DNA of 64,000 nucleotides from Chiua virens (Eukaryota > Basidiomycota > Agaricomycetes > Boletales > Boletaceae), in NCBI GenBank assembly GCA_019787685.1, contig JAHNUO010000011.1, forward strand, positions 62,001-126,000, read 5' to 3'. Made by a program: the position numbers and the translations under genes. This document shows positions 48,653 through 64,000 of the stretch, in pieces. Position 1 is the stretch's first letter. Every line of letters begins with the position of its first letter. Below the pieces are notes generated by a model that saw nothing but the letters and a program-made list of their open reading frames with translations, searched no databases and was not told the origin of the DNA.

Positions 48653-50793
48653 TCTGATATTGACGAGAAAGATGCTAGGTAAAATGCAGTGTCATGTCAA
48701 ACAGACATGCGCCGTGTGAACAATTTCATCCTCCTTTCGATGAGTAACGCACCGCTTGTCAAACCACCTTACTATCGGGCCATTTCTCTGCAGGATGAAG
48801 TTCAGAAGTGTAATCGAGTACACTTCCCCTCCCTTTGTCTTGTCTTGGCGCAAAGATACTACCATGCACTTGCTTTCCATGCAAGCTCATCATTCCCGAG
48901 GATCAATCAGGCATTCTCATGTATGCTCAACACCGTGACGTGCCTATCTAGCATTCTCACACCGAATGGTGCTTGCATTGTGCCCACCGTCCATGATGCA
49001 ATGCACACATTTACTGCGGCCTTGGGTCCGGGGTAGACGAGTTGGCAGCATTGGACGATTGGTACATGTTTTACAGGTTTGAGGTCAGATTGACCTTGAG
49101 GGTTGTATTACGCTCCTCAGGCTTCAGTCAGTATATCTTTATCGTTTGACTCGCTTACTACTGTCAGACCTGGTCATCTCTTACACAACTCAGCACGAAA
49201 TGTAACCAAGATCTTCCTGTGTCCTTCCCGTCACCTCACTCAATCCATCACAGTGGACAGATACCCAACTGGCTGTCCCTTTGGCGTGAAAACTGCTCAG
49301 ATTATGTTCCGAATGAAAAGTAAAGGGGTGTCAAGTTCCTGGACCGGACACCGTTCCGACCGGACCGTTTCCCGTGAGAACCCAGTTGGCGTAGAGAAAT
49401 GCCGGGTGTCTGACAAAGACATCCTCTATCGTTCGCCATCGCCCTCTAGTGATCTCTTGTTCATTTTTTTTCTGTTTGCGGTGGACGTTGATAGTGTGTT
49501 CTTCGCTGGAATCTATCTCCTTTTGACTAATGATTGCTGATGCTGACCTTAAGGAACGATGCGTATCGTGTTTCAGCGTGATCTTGATGCACCACATCTT
49601 CGCTTGAACGCATTGTAACGCATGCAAAACTGGGTTCGGATTTTACGTTTTTATGCGATGAGATGATCCCTGTCCAGAATATGCCTTGGTTTCCCCGAGG
49701 GGTTTATCTTGCAGCTCGACTGACTGACGTCGCTGTATTCGCGTCGTCAGAGGGTTTGTATGCTTCGAGCATCATGTCGTCTCCCTACATGTCGCGGGAA
49801 CTCGGAAGTGGTTACACGTCCTGATTCAAAGGCTGAACAACTTCCACCTTCAGATAATACTGTAGAAAGTGCAGCCACCTATTCCTTCATGGGATAAAAA
49901 GGTACAGATAATTGACAACTGGCAGCGACGCATAACCGAATGTACGGAGCCAATGTCCGTGTTGACTTCGGATCTCGTCGATGTCGGACCGTTTCGCATC
50001 AATTTCAGTCTATTGACGAATGATCGTTTACCGCCACACATTCTCCCCCCGTCGTATGATCGCGTAGTTTATGGGGGCACCTTTTATGTTCTGAAAGCAT
50101 GCGTAGTCCTTTTGGGATCGCAGATTTGTTCTGGATGTTAATCCGCGCTGCCAGTGTTTGCACTGGCGCACAACCACCGGTGCAACTTGAACCGAAATTT
50201 GCTTTGGCGAGTTACGATGCTGTATTTTAGTTCCCAAAGCCTGTGATCACGACAATGACAAATGGGTTCAGGCTTGCCCGGAGAGCCGTTTAACATAGTG
50301 GAGTGAAGGGCGGGAAACGGTCCGGTCACTCCCGGGCTCCGACTTAATGTGACTGCCAAATCGCAGATCGCCAAGGGGGCGGAATTGTACGGACCCAATT
50401 GCACCCGGGTGCATCGCGTTGCGGGAATGAACACCATTCTTGAGAGTACTGCATATAGAGCGGCGAACATAATATGCATGCCACCACACCCACGGTGCTT
50501 GGCGTTCCTTACCCTGTCAATGACTCTTGAAAGCTTGAGGCTTGCTTCACGAATGCTTATAATGTTACTGAAGTAATGGTTATCGTCTGGTCACATCTAT
50601 GTACTATGTAAGTCAGGAGGCCTCGAGACACCCAATCTGAGAAAAGACACGAATACCAAATCGAAAATGGCTACAAACTAAATGAACAAATTAATTGCCA
50701 AGACGACCATGATGAAGCTGAGGTGAAACAATTAACACCTCGTATCACAGCAGAGAGCTCACTTACATCTACACAAATAGACAGTGCAAATTT
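48653..50793. other. 2.1-kb gene-poor stretch with one orphan frame
   Basis: Mostly non-coding. A plus-strand frame at 49869-50141 (with DNWQRRITECTEPMSVLTSD, then VDVGPFRINFSLLTNDRLPP) has a natural composition but no known domain, and may be a remnant exon. A perfect 17-bp inverted pair GACCGGACCGTTTCCCG lies at 49358-49374 and 50311-50327. Nothing more is supported. Confidence 0.35.
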
Positions 50794-52463
<1,670 letters not shown>

Positions 52464-52850
52464 GGCGTTTGACAGCGAAACCTCGAGCCAACAGGGCGAA
52501 CTGGTTTGTGAGCGGCTGTGGACAATAAATAGCCGGATCTGAGTCTCAAATTTTGATTATACTTCGGATGAGCGGATGCTCTTTAAAGCGTTACGAAAGG
52601 ATCTGAGAGCCGAAGGGTTATCATGCTGTACATCTTCACTTACTCTGCTCACTGAGTGCTGGGCTGGGCCTGAAGCTTTGATTCAAGAAGACGTCGCGCA
52701 AACTTGTTCGGTCGCCTCTTGACAGGCTGACAGACAGAAGACATACACACGGCAACAAACTAATATATGCGAACATTGACATAGTGACATATATGTATGG
52801 ATACCATGTGATCGGATCAGCGAATGGCAAACCCAAGTCAATCACATGCA
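52464..52850. other. Intergenic
   Basis: Thiolase promoter and monooxygenase 3' flank; no gene or repeat supported. Confidence 0.4.
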
Positions 52851-54862
52851 TCAAGCTTCTTTCAGTGTATCCCTCGTAAATCCCGGGTATCCACGTTCAA
52901 CCTCTGTCGTGATTTCCTGTGTGTATGCCACCAGGCCCCCAAAGTAATTATATGTCTCGCGTTTCTTCCCCGGTATATTGGCGCCCATATACCAGCTATC
53001 TGCGTGTGGAAATAATGTTACATCACACAGTTCATTGACGTGCTTCTTGTACGTCAGCGCAGCGTGGTTGGTCGGCGTAAACTTGGTGATATGGTGTTCG
53101 CGCAAGTACCCGATCGTTTCATCAATTCACCTGCTCTGGAGTTGCAAACATGTTGGTCCGTTGCAGAATGCAGTTGGTCCCTGTGGCCCGTATATGAAGA
53201 ATAGGTTCGGAAAGTTATCAATCGACATGCCGAGACTCGGGAGACGTATGAGTCCACCAAAAGTTGGCTCAACTTAGGTGCGTGGCACTCACTATGTTGT
53301 CACGCCGTCCTTCCAGTGGTCTTGGATCCCTTCGTCGTTCGCGCCTCGTAAATCAATATCGTTGAATCCACCCACATAACTATCGAAGCCTGTGTGTTGC
53401 GACCTCTTTACTGACCAATCACATGCACACAAGCGAAATCACCCGCACCTGTCGCAAAGATGAGCACGTCAAACTCGTACTCCTTTTCAGCTGTCTTGAG
53501 ACCATGCTCGTTTATTTCCAGGATCGGCGTGGCCTTAAGATCGATTAGATCGACATTGTCTTGGTTGAATACCTCGTAGAAGTTCAGCTCCAGGGACTGT
53601 CGTTTGACACCAATAGGATGGGGTGGCACTGCTGGAGCTAGTAATTTGCGCTTCCTTGGATCCTTGACGCGTTCACCGACTTTTTTCCTCCAGAATGCAT
53701 AGGCTGCCGCATTACTTTCCATGTTGAGGAGGATATCCTGATAGTTGTTCACTAAAACAGTAAAGGTTAGCGAAGGGGACCGCTGGGACCGTGCTGGAAC
53801 GCACACGAAAAGTTGAACCCGCCCAAGCTCCATATCCTTTCATAATATGCTTCTCGTTCTTCTGCGCTGTCGCTCGACAATGGTTGCAACCGAGGCTCTG
53901 CGGGGTAACCAGCGAACGTCGTATCCAATTTCTTATACAGTTCGCTGTACACGGGTTTAAAATGGTCTTGGAATTCTTTGTGCACACGATATTGGTCCAT
54001 CGGCAGCGCCATATTCGGGGTTCGTTGAAAAACGGTCAGGTGGGTTACCTTTGCCGTACGCAAGCAAGCTCAGTGCCGTTGCTTTCCAAATAGACATTGA
54101 CCTTACATGTGGCCCAAGTTCCTGAATCACCTGTACGCCGCTCGCACCAGTACCGATAACGGCGACACGCTTTCCGGTCGTTTCGATCCCTTCTCTTGGC
54201 CATCGGCTCGTGTGACACCACGGGCCCTTGAAATTCTCAAGTCCGCTGACATTGGGTATGTAGGGTTTGGATGCAAAGCCCTGAATATCCAGAACAGTAT
54301 TGTTGGTCATTTTACGCGGACAATATACAGGGCTCTCTCACCGTGCAGAGAATTAAATAACGTGAAACTGCCTTGTAGATGCCGTCCTTTCCCTCTGCGA
54401 TGACGTGCCAGCAATGTAACTGGTCGTCCCAACGAGCTTGTTTCACCACCGTGTTAAAGCGGCAATATGGGCGTAAATCCAGCTTTTCCCCCGCGTACAT
54501 AAAATATCTACGACAGCGGTGAGCATGTCAAACTTCTGATATCCGCAAATATTGCTATTGAGGACGTACGCTTGCAATTCCTTTCCCGCTGGAAACTTCT
54601 CCCTCCAAGTCCATCCTTTCCACAGTTCAGGGATGGACAGCTCGTAGAGCGGAATGTAACTATCCACCCGCACACCAGGGTATGTGTTCCACCACCACGT
54701 TCCTCCAAAGTCCCCTCCAGCGTCAATCACCGTGCAACGCAACCCACGTTGGCGTAGGAGATGGAGGTGGTGCATACCACTGAAGCCTGCTCCAACAATG
54801 ATTGCATCGAACTGCTCTTCTTGCGTTATGGCAACGTCGCAGACATTCGGGAGAGCGGCCAT
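52851..54862 (-). pseudogene. Baeyer-Villiger monooxygenase, copy 1, with nonsense codon
   Basis: Start 54862. FAD Rossmann motif IIVGAGFSG near residue 20, GGTWWWNTYPGVRVDS, the Baeyer-Villiger fingerprint FKGPWCHTSRWP, NADPH Rossmann motif VIGTGASGVQV and FDVLIFATG are all present. In the last exon a TGA (53127-53129) stands where copy 2 has TGG (Trp). The frame stays open past it for about 92 codons to the normal end, GYPGFTRDTLKEA. Exon junctions around it (TTY-LGMSIDNFPN) match copy 2. Truncation would remove the conserved C-terminal part, so the product is probably impaired unless the stop is a sequencing error. These enzymes insert oxygen next to a ketone using NADPH and FAD. Substrate unknown. 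Confidence 0.75.
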
Positions 54863-55517
54863 CTCGACGACCCTTGGAGGAGGTCGCTATCAAAGAATAC
54901 AACATTTCATGCATGTCACGTCCTGTTATCTCCCTGCATGCCTTCGTTCTCACACGTTGCATTCGGGTTAGCCCGAACCACCGTTCTTTGGTTGCGATCC
55001 ATGGCTTGCCGCGGAACCGGCGACATCCCTTTTTTGTGGAATTCTGCCATCGTTCTGATGGCATCATTATGAAAGTCAATTGGTCCCACCGGTGGTCTCA
55101 TGTGCCTCTTCGCGCCAGGTTGAACGGGTATTCGATTCTTCCTTTTGGCTGACCGCGGGGTAGTCATCAATGCTTGGGCAGCTTAGCATCCACGTTTGTT
55201 GGGGAACAATAGTATTTGTGTAGTTGCAGACCACTTACACTTAACACCTGCAAGTTATGTCATCAGCTGAAACACGGAGAAGCCATTAGATGTAGCATCA
55301 CGAATCTGATTCACGATAAGGGGAAATTTTTGCCTCCCGAGTTCAACCTGAGGATGTTTAGGGGTTATCAAAATCGTTTCAACCAAGGACTACTACAAAC
55401 AACGTTGCATCGACTATACAACAGTTACACTTTCCCAGTCCACTATCTAGCTACTCCAAGCCTTTTCCGGAAAGCGTACAAGACCAAAAATTCGAATACT
55501 TCAATTTCAAATGCTAC
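54863..55517. other. Intergenic between tandem monooxygenase genes
   Basis: Promoter of copy 1 and 3' flank of copy 2. Overlapping frames on both strands lack domains; nothing supported. Confidence 0.4.
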
Positions 55518-58272
<2,755 letters not shown>

Positions 58273-58900
58273 TCAATTTTTTAAATTATACCAAATAAAA
58301 TGTCCTTGCTCGATTGCACCGTGTTCCGTTGACAAGTTGATGGCTAACATGGCCACTGGCGGAACGTAGTCGATAAAAAGAGCATGAGAGGGACCTGCAT
58401 CCCAACTCGATGGCGCCAATTGAAATGTCGAAGCCGTAGACACGCCGTTGATACCGATCGCTGAGAGGTACCCTCCCTTGTATTGACCGGCGCATGATAC
58501 GTGGTGCAGTACACTGGGAAAATTCGCGCCGTTGACCTCGTTCTGCGAGGAAGAAGTCCCCTCAGTTGTGACGAAGGCCGGGTTGATGGTCGACCGCAAC
58601 TACGATGCCAACTCAGGATATCAGACACTCCACCAGGATCGAGATCGCTGACAGACTTCCACTCTACTCACGAACATTTCTTCGTCTGCATAAAAACCAA
58701 AGTGGCCAGTATCGCCGTGACGGAAGTCTGGAGGGTGCATATCAGCCTGGAATTAGAAAACTTGTGTCGTCCTACGACGGTTACCGTTGCATCAGTCTCC
58801 TGTGAGGGGTCCGGTTATCTGACGGTGCTTCAGGCCAATCGTAGCCAACTAGTTCAAGATCTTCGCTCGGACAAGTAAGCCAATGATCTCGGCCTCATTA
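58273..58900 (-). pseudogene. Remnant of a second duplicated gene, copy 2
   Basis: Downstream of Ies2 copy 2 and in the same orientation. Exon-like pieces: LVGYDWPEAPSDN, ADMHPPDFRHGDTGHFGFYA with a GTGAGT donor after DEEMF, then after a CGTAG acceptor a frame with GQYKGGYLSAIGINGVSTAS and FQLAPSSWDAGPSHALFIDY, ending at 58273. This copy is better preserved than the one at 22840-23430. Family unknown; start and completeness are unclear. Confidence 0.45.
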
Positions 58901-59079
58901 CTCACGCTATTGGTTTGCTCTCGAACATGAGCGTACTGAAAGAAAATTCGACGTCTGAAAATTCCTTTTGACAAGGAATTTGACTGAAACGTTGGAAAAT
59001 ATGATAGCAACACGAACCATACAGACGCAGATCAACAGTAAACATGCACAACAAAGAAAGGACAGACTCAACACCTCGT

Positions 59080-60342
59080 TCAGACAACGTCCATTTGATA
59101 CTCCAACATTTTGAGATGTTCCATCCCACACGCACCCTTTAACCAATCCTTGACGAGCCGATACTTTCTCGCTCGATCGCACCCGCTCACATCGCATACA
59201 GGCTTCTCTGCTGGTGGCAGCGTAGCTTGCGGTGTTGGTACGCTACCATGAAGTATCGACACCGGTACAGAGAATGTCAACCTCAGTTGACCGTCCTTGT
59301 CATCCCGAGACGCCGGCGCTGCATTACCAGAGATTGGCTTGGTACTCGACACCCACCGATACATCGTAGGAACGATCTCGACAGGCTCGAGCACCTCTCC
59401 CTCTGGCGCTTCCGAACCATCGCGAGTAGGCTGCACGACGGTAGGCGTGGCAGAGACCAGGGTGCGATCGTCCGCGGTCGACAGCGCGTTGCGCTTGTTT
59501 TTAGATTTGGACTGCTTCTTGAGCAAACGGTTGATGGTTTCTGCCTGTCTGATGCGTCACTTCCGTCCATCGATGTCCACCCACGGTTGGCAGCGCACCT
59601 TTTCGTCCTCGAGTTTTTTCTCGGTCAGATTCTTGCGCTTGCGAGCGGTCTCTTCGCGTCGTAGCGCGATCTCGGATTCCGTGAGCTGTTTCTTCTTGCT
59701 GCGCGATGATTCCGCTGTGTGCGCATGAATCATTGGGGAGTCAACGGACACATGAAGGGTACGGACAAAGAGAGACGTGAGACGAATCGACCACACTGGC
59801 AAGGACGGCTTGGCGGGATGTCATTGGGTGCGTGGACCCGCCCACGACTTCGTCTTCATCGTCCTCGTCTTCCGATTCAATGTCTACAACGCGCGCCCGT
59901 TGAGCGGTCGAGCAAAACTAGGACGTGACGCATACCCCTAGAGATACCACGGTGCGAGGATGGTCGGCTTGGTTCACCGCTGGGGGTGGACGGCCCTCTG
60001 CTCGAGGATTCGTTCGGGCTGAGGATCTGAGGCAGCTTGATCTTGATCTTGAGCCGCGGTTTGTGGGGCGAGGGTGGGGGCGACAGCTCGTCTGATTCCA
60101 CGTCCTGCAAACAGTGAGCGAGTCAGCAGGTGGATGTGCATCGAACTGACCTCTTCCGGCTCTGGTTCGTCGTCGTCGTCGTCGTCGTCGTCCTCCTCTG
60201 GGTCGATCTCGTCGTCGAGTTTCGTGTGCTCGTGGTCGTCGTCCATCATGTCATCGTCTGATGGTTCGACACGCACTGGCATGTCTGTAGATCTATAGCC
60301 TGCGTATGTTCTCCTAAGAAACCAATTGCGCACGCGTACCAT
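59080..60342 (-). CDS. INO80 complex subunit Ies2/INO80B-like protein, copy 2
   Basis: Start 60342 (MVRVRNWFLRRTYAGYRSTD) or the internal Met of MPVRVEPSDDD. Parts are as in copy 1: acidic N-terminus with eight rather than seven Asp, PHKPRLKIKIKLPQILSP, DIESEDEDDEDE, PAPA-1 domain (LTESEIALRREETARKRKNL) and C-terminal HIT-like module (CDVSGCDRARKYR). The stop is at 59080-59082. Protein differences from copy 1 are few (for example V/L, N/Y, I/V near the start), so the copies are recent or under constraint. It keeps a divergent neighbour 51 bp away, which makes this the likely ancestral locus. Confidence 0.8.
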
Positions 60343-60393
60343 CGGGGGTGGTGGTCTTGTCAGCGTGTATTTTCGAGTCCCGACAAGTTGACC
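60343..60393. promoter_or_regulatory. Compact 51-bp divergent promoter space
   Basis: Only 51 bp separate the proposed starts of Ies2 copy 2 and the small membrane protein. It contains a GTGGTGGTC-like run and AGTCCCGACAAG. If Ies2 starts at its internal Met the gap is about 110 bp. Sharing of regulatory sites is inferred from the spacing. Confidence 0.45.
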
Positions 60394-60709
60394 ATGTCTC
60401 ACGACAACGACAAGACACAGCTCGTCGACGCCCACGCTCGTCCTCAACCGCTCACGTGGAGATTCGCCGTGCTCGTTGCCCTCCTCGCCATATTCCTCTC
60501 GCTCGTGTTCTACTTCCGACCAAACGCTACACCAGAACCCACAATCATTTACGCAACCCGGTCTGGTCTTTGTTCTCCAACGTACATTCTCGTTCTAATA
60601 CGAATCTAGATACTCGAAAGAATTCAAGTATCGCCCCGCCGCCAGTCCCATCATCACGGAGCGACTCAAAGACGGGCGAATACGACTGCGGGGAGCAATT
60701 CCGCCGTAG
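60394..60709 (+). CDS. Small single-pass membrane protein, fungal conserved
   Basis: Two exons (60394-60560, 60610-60709) join to 267 nt, 88 residues. A short polar N-terminus (MSHDNDKTQLVDAHARPQPL) is followed by a transmembrane helix (FAVLVALLAIFLSLVFYF) and, after the splice, YSKEFKYRPAASPIITERLK and DGRIRLRGAIPP-stop. The KYRPAASPIITE..DGR..RG pattern is one I recall from small uncharacterised fungal proteins. The 49-nt intron has a GTCTGG donor (weak) and CTAG acceptor. Function unknown. Confidence 0.65.
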
Positions 60710-61497
60710 AAACTTCGACTGTGTCTGGTGAGCGTCTTTTGGTGCACCTATTTTTCGTCCGTTGGTGACAACGGTGTCCCTTGACCAATAGTAGTCCCTT
60801 CTGCCATATCCGCACTATTTATGATATCATAGTACCACAATTCCTTTTCGTTGCGCCAACTCTTTCACATCTGGACAGGTCTTGAAGTCAAGTACGACTT
60901 GAAAATCATTCAAGACAGGTAATTCGTGTTCGTGTTAGACTTTTCAAAGTCTGTCGACGGAGGTGATATACACGCTTGAGTGTAGCGTTCCGTTTGTCGA
61001 CCACACTGGTTTTGGCATATGTATCATCATCCTCGTAGAGATGGATCCTTGGGGAGGTATCTCAGGCATATACGATCCTACGGATCTTATGATGGGTCGT
61101 ACAGCCCCACAGAGCCTGAGTTGGCAGGAGTCTCGGGGCGAAGGGCAGCGACTAAACTTGAAGGAAAGCGAAGCCCGGGTTAGAACGTTCCAGTCGAATC
61201 GCGAGAGGCGTGCCAGGACGGCGTGAAACAAGACAGCGAAGCAAGTTAGGTTTGGCATCCCTGTTGCTGGCTATCATGATTGACACTCTTCTGTGCTCAT
61301 CAAGGTCACCGTGGGATGCCTCGCCCTCATTTGTACTCAGACGACCAAAAAAATACCATTTGTTACCCACAAGGTGTCAACGTTTCGAGCCCACTGAGCA
61401 ACTCGTCGATGACCAAATCGATTTCCTTCATGATCTAGCAGCAACAACGGTCTTCTCACATCAACGTGAGGCGGACCGTGTCTACTCTGAGCAATGA
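60710..61497. other. Convergent 3' flanks
   Basis: Space between the small membrane protein and GT90 stops. An imperfect dyad (AAGTCAAGTACGACTTG at about 60885-60901) is present. No gene supported. Confidence 0.4.
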
Positions 61498-63650
61498 TCA
61501 ACCCACATAATCCATTGATGACCGGTTTAAACTTGACACACGTGCATACTCCAACAACAATCTAGATGCGTGTCACTATCCAGCACGTTCTGGGATAATT
61601 TTTACACACCGATACAAGTACGCCGTCATGTCTACCCTGCGCCAGTACCGTCGACTCCAATCCCGTCCCGCGTTTGCGATCCGAGCGGCTAATTCATCGT
61701 GAGCGCGGAAGAACGCGACTGCATCGTACAGGTCCACGTAGGATACTTGGATCGGAACATAATGCACCCATGGCGCAATGCGTGACGCATACCTAATGCG
61801 CAGTCAGACACGCAGCAGATACAGGAACATATACCTACCACTCTGGATAGACGGTCGACTTGAAAACAAGCGCGTTACTCGTCATGAGGCGTTTAAACCG
61901 ACCTGACCATCCGTTTCCGTCGACCTGTCATCGATAGGTCAAACAGCTGCCTCGCTCACGTCGAAGATACACACGTCGAGGATAAACTTGTACCGCCCTT
62001 CCTCGCGTCTCCCTTGTGCCTTCCGAAACTCCCACATCTTCTCCATCTCCATGCACGTCCCCCCGCGCTCGTCGCACGCAATAGGTCTATCCGCAAACGC
62101 AATATCCATCCAGGCTGGATTGACACGCGCGAGACGCGTCGTCTCCGGTTCTCCGGCTGCCATCACCCCTTCCCCATCCCCCGTGATCAACACGCTGACG
62201 TTGCCTTCGAACGTACTCGCCAGCGTGACGAGCCGTGCCCGGTGGCCATGGACCCACAGCGACGTAGGGGACGCCCACATCCCCGTCGTCCGGCCTCGCC
62301 AGCTCAACCGCTCGTCCACCTTGCGGTCCCAGGGGACATCACCCTCAAACGCGCCGCCCCGTTCTTCGTCTACATCCATGTCTGGATCCCAGTCCCATCC
62401 GTACGGCACGGGCGGACGGATATCGTGGTGGAGAGCCGTTGCACAGAGCGAAAAGCGTGGGACAAGTGTGGGACGGGGGAAGGGACCCTTGCCGTGCGAG
62501 AGAAATTGGCCGTGCGAGATGAGCAGCGATGGGTGAAGGCAGGGATCCATCGCATCACTATGGGAGGCGATGAATGTTTTTGGGGACGAAGGTGGGGTGG
62601 GAGAGCCGGTGGATTGGGATGGCAGTATAGGTGGATACAGACGGGCGGGCGAATCAGGTGGACATGCTTGGATCCAGCCCTCTTTCACTGGAGGCATGTC
62701 AGCGCGTTTCAGTGCTGTATAAGAGACTATTACGCACAATCAAATGGTAAAGAAGGATAGACGTACTCGTCCCATTGGCAGCAGCCTTGAGAGCCATGGA
62801 TTTGATCTGCCAGTCTGAGACCATGTTGGGATTGTCGAACGGGGAAAATGTGATTCGTATCGGAGGGATATCCAGTTCCACCTCGCGAACGAGCTCGAGA
62901 ATGTTGTCGACTCCGCTTATCAAGTTCTGTCTGTTTGGAGGAAGGGTCGTGCCGACTACCTTGAATTGAGGGAGGCTGTCCGTCTTCTCGACGGTCACAG
63001 TGTCGGGTTGTGTCTCGAGCTCTTCCTGCGTATGAGCCAACTCCGCCGGATCAATTCCCCAAAAGGGTTCGATGTCTTTGTAGATTTCGTCATATTCGTC
63101 GGGTAGCTGGACGTGATGTTTGACGACATAGTCCCACCTAAGGCGTAATATGCTCAACACGACGCGAGACACCTGCAATGAAGAGAACATACCATTTGTC
63201 AAAACCGAGGGGTGGTGCCCGGTGATAACGCCTCTTGTATTCTGCAACTGCCTCATCGAAGGTCTTGCTCACGCGTGCATGTTTTGTCTCCCATTCCACC
63301 TCGGCCTCGCGGATCAGTTGGAATATGGGATGTGGACCATCTGGATTGACTACTAGAAGCCCGTCTGGAGTGATTGTATGCGCTCCAAGGGGTGGTTTTG
63401 GTGGTATATACTTCGAATCTGGATCTGGATCCTTTTCGATCAAGTGCCTGATAACTTGACCGTTGGGCGCCACATCGAACTCGAAATTGTCGAACGGTAC
63501 GTGGTAAGAGACGAGTGGTGCATGCGGGACATGTACAGGATGGGGTACAAAGAGGGAGCGGAGAGAGAAAGTGAGGAGGCAGACGAGGAGGATCGTTGTC
63601 AGGTATCGCTGGGAGACAGTCCACCTGAAGCTAGTCCAAGTAAGCACCAT
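61498..63650 (-). CDS. GT90 glycosyltransferase, CAP10 domain (xylosyltransferase-like)
   Basis: Start 63650. Type II membrane topology: short basic N-terminus, then [15 protein letters not shown], then a luminal part with [44 protein letters not shown] and a Pro/Ser-rich stretch. The CAP10 catalytic module has [15 protein letters not shown] and, after a GTGTGT..ACAG intron, [40 protein letters not shown] and [17 protein letters not shown]. The last exon, reached by a GTGTGT..CTAG splice, gives [20 protein letters not shown] with TGA at 61498-61500, typical of the family; the unspliced frame would end early with IIPERAG. Cryptococcal Cap10 acts in capsule formation and GT90 relatives transfer xylose in the Golgi. 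The donor sugar here is inferred. Confidence 0.86.
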
Positions 63651-64000
63651 TGGGTAGATTGTATCGAACGGGTGCTGGGACTTGAGCCACTTTTAAAGAG
63701 ACGCGTTGCATTCTGCTTATCTGGCCGGTCACGCACCAGGAACGAAGGTGTGCCAAGCCCGTATCAGGCATATGGCTGCTTCTTCGGTCATCAGGACATC
63801 AGGGAAACATATAGTGGACGGGCGTCCATGGAAGGGATTTGGTGAATATAAAAACAGGGCCCGGAGGTGATGCATGGATTCCAGGCTGTATGCAACGGTC
63901 GCGCACAAGGGCAGTCAGTGAAGCCAATCCGACTCTTACATGTTATTATAGTCGCCGGTTCACCGAGAGAAGTGTCAGAGAATGGGCGTCTATATCCGGT
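63651..64000. other. GT90 upstream region, window edge
   Basis: Upstream of the minus-strand GT90 gene. No gene is supported in these 350 bases. Confidence 0.4.

Larger units (their letters stand above)
58300..60399 (-). repeat. Right arm of 2.1-kb inverted segmental duplication
   Basis: Reverse-complement match to 21286-23430. The outer breakpoint is at 60399, six bases into the coding sequence of the divergent neighbour (ATGTCT shared, then sequences differ). The inner end is approximate. Confidence 0.9.

Noticed and set aside
49358..50327. Perfect 17-bp inverted pair GACCGGACCGTTTCCCG about 950 bp apart
   Set aside because: No extension beyond 17 bp, no duplication at the outside edges and no coding between that suggests a transposase. 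It may be a tiny remnant, but I cannot support an element.

Overview
This window looks like nuclear DNA of a filamentous basidiomycete (Agaricomycetes; a Rhizoctonia/Ceratobasidium-like fungus is my best guess, not proven). Genes are split by many 49-65 nt introns with GT..AG ends and CTNAY branch points. The gene content is basidiomycete-like: GT69 (CAP59/CMT1) and GT90 (CAP10) capsule-type glycosyltransferases, a single-chain ATP-citrate lyase, a FunK1-type kinase remnant, a NACHT-WD40 protein and paired Agaricomycete-type multi-pass membrane proteins. There are no operons, ribosome binding sites, CRISPR arrays or recognisable rRNA/tRNA genes.

Layout. 1-8 kb: end of a membrane protein gene with an in-frame TGA, an M28 aminopeptidase, a CMT1-like GT69 enzyme and a UBL3-like membrane-anchored ubiquitin-fold protein. 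8.3-21.2 kb: a gene-poor, AT-rich, mostly CpG-depleted island of solo LTRs from at least three families (here called A, B and C). Five have TG..CA ends, and four of these have perfect 5-bp target-site duplications. Two LTRs are nested inside a third. Between them lie CpG-poor, gene-like fragments. 21.3-23.4 kb: a copy of an INO80-complex Ies2-like gene plus the remnant of a neighbour; the same block recurs inverted at 58.3-60.4 kb, so about 35 kb sits between two inverted arms. 23.7-58 kb: S10 serine carboxypeptidase, NACHT-WD40 protein, mitochondrial ribosome recycling factor, FunK1 kinase pseudogene, aromatic amino acid decarboxylase-like enzyme, ATP-citrate lyase, two tandem multi-pass membrane proteins, peroxisomal 3-ketoacyl-CoA thiolase, and two tandem Baeyer-Villiger monooxygenases of which one carries a nonsense codon. 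60.4-64 kb: a small single-pass membrane protein divergent from Ies2 copy 2, then a GT90 xylosyltransferase-like gene.

The genes do not form one obvious pathway. ATP-citrate lyase and the peroxisomal thiolase both handle acetyl-CoA, the GT69 and GT90 enzymes both belong to fungal wall/capsule glycan families, and the two secreted peptidases suit an osmotrophic life. The observations I rate highest are a probable AT-AC intron in the thiolase gene at its CoA-binding HPLG motif, the inverted Ies2 duplication whose outer breakpoint falls at the neighbour's start codon, and the nested solo-LTR graveyard with a graded CpG decay that allows relative dating.
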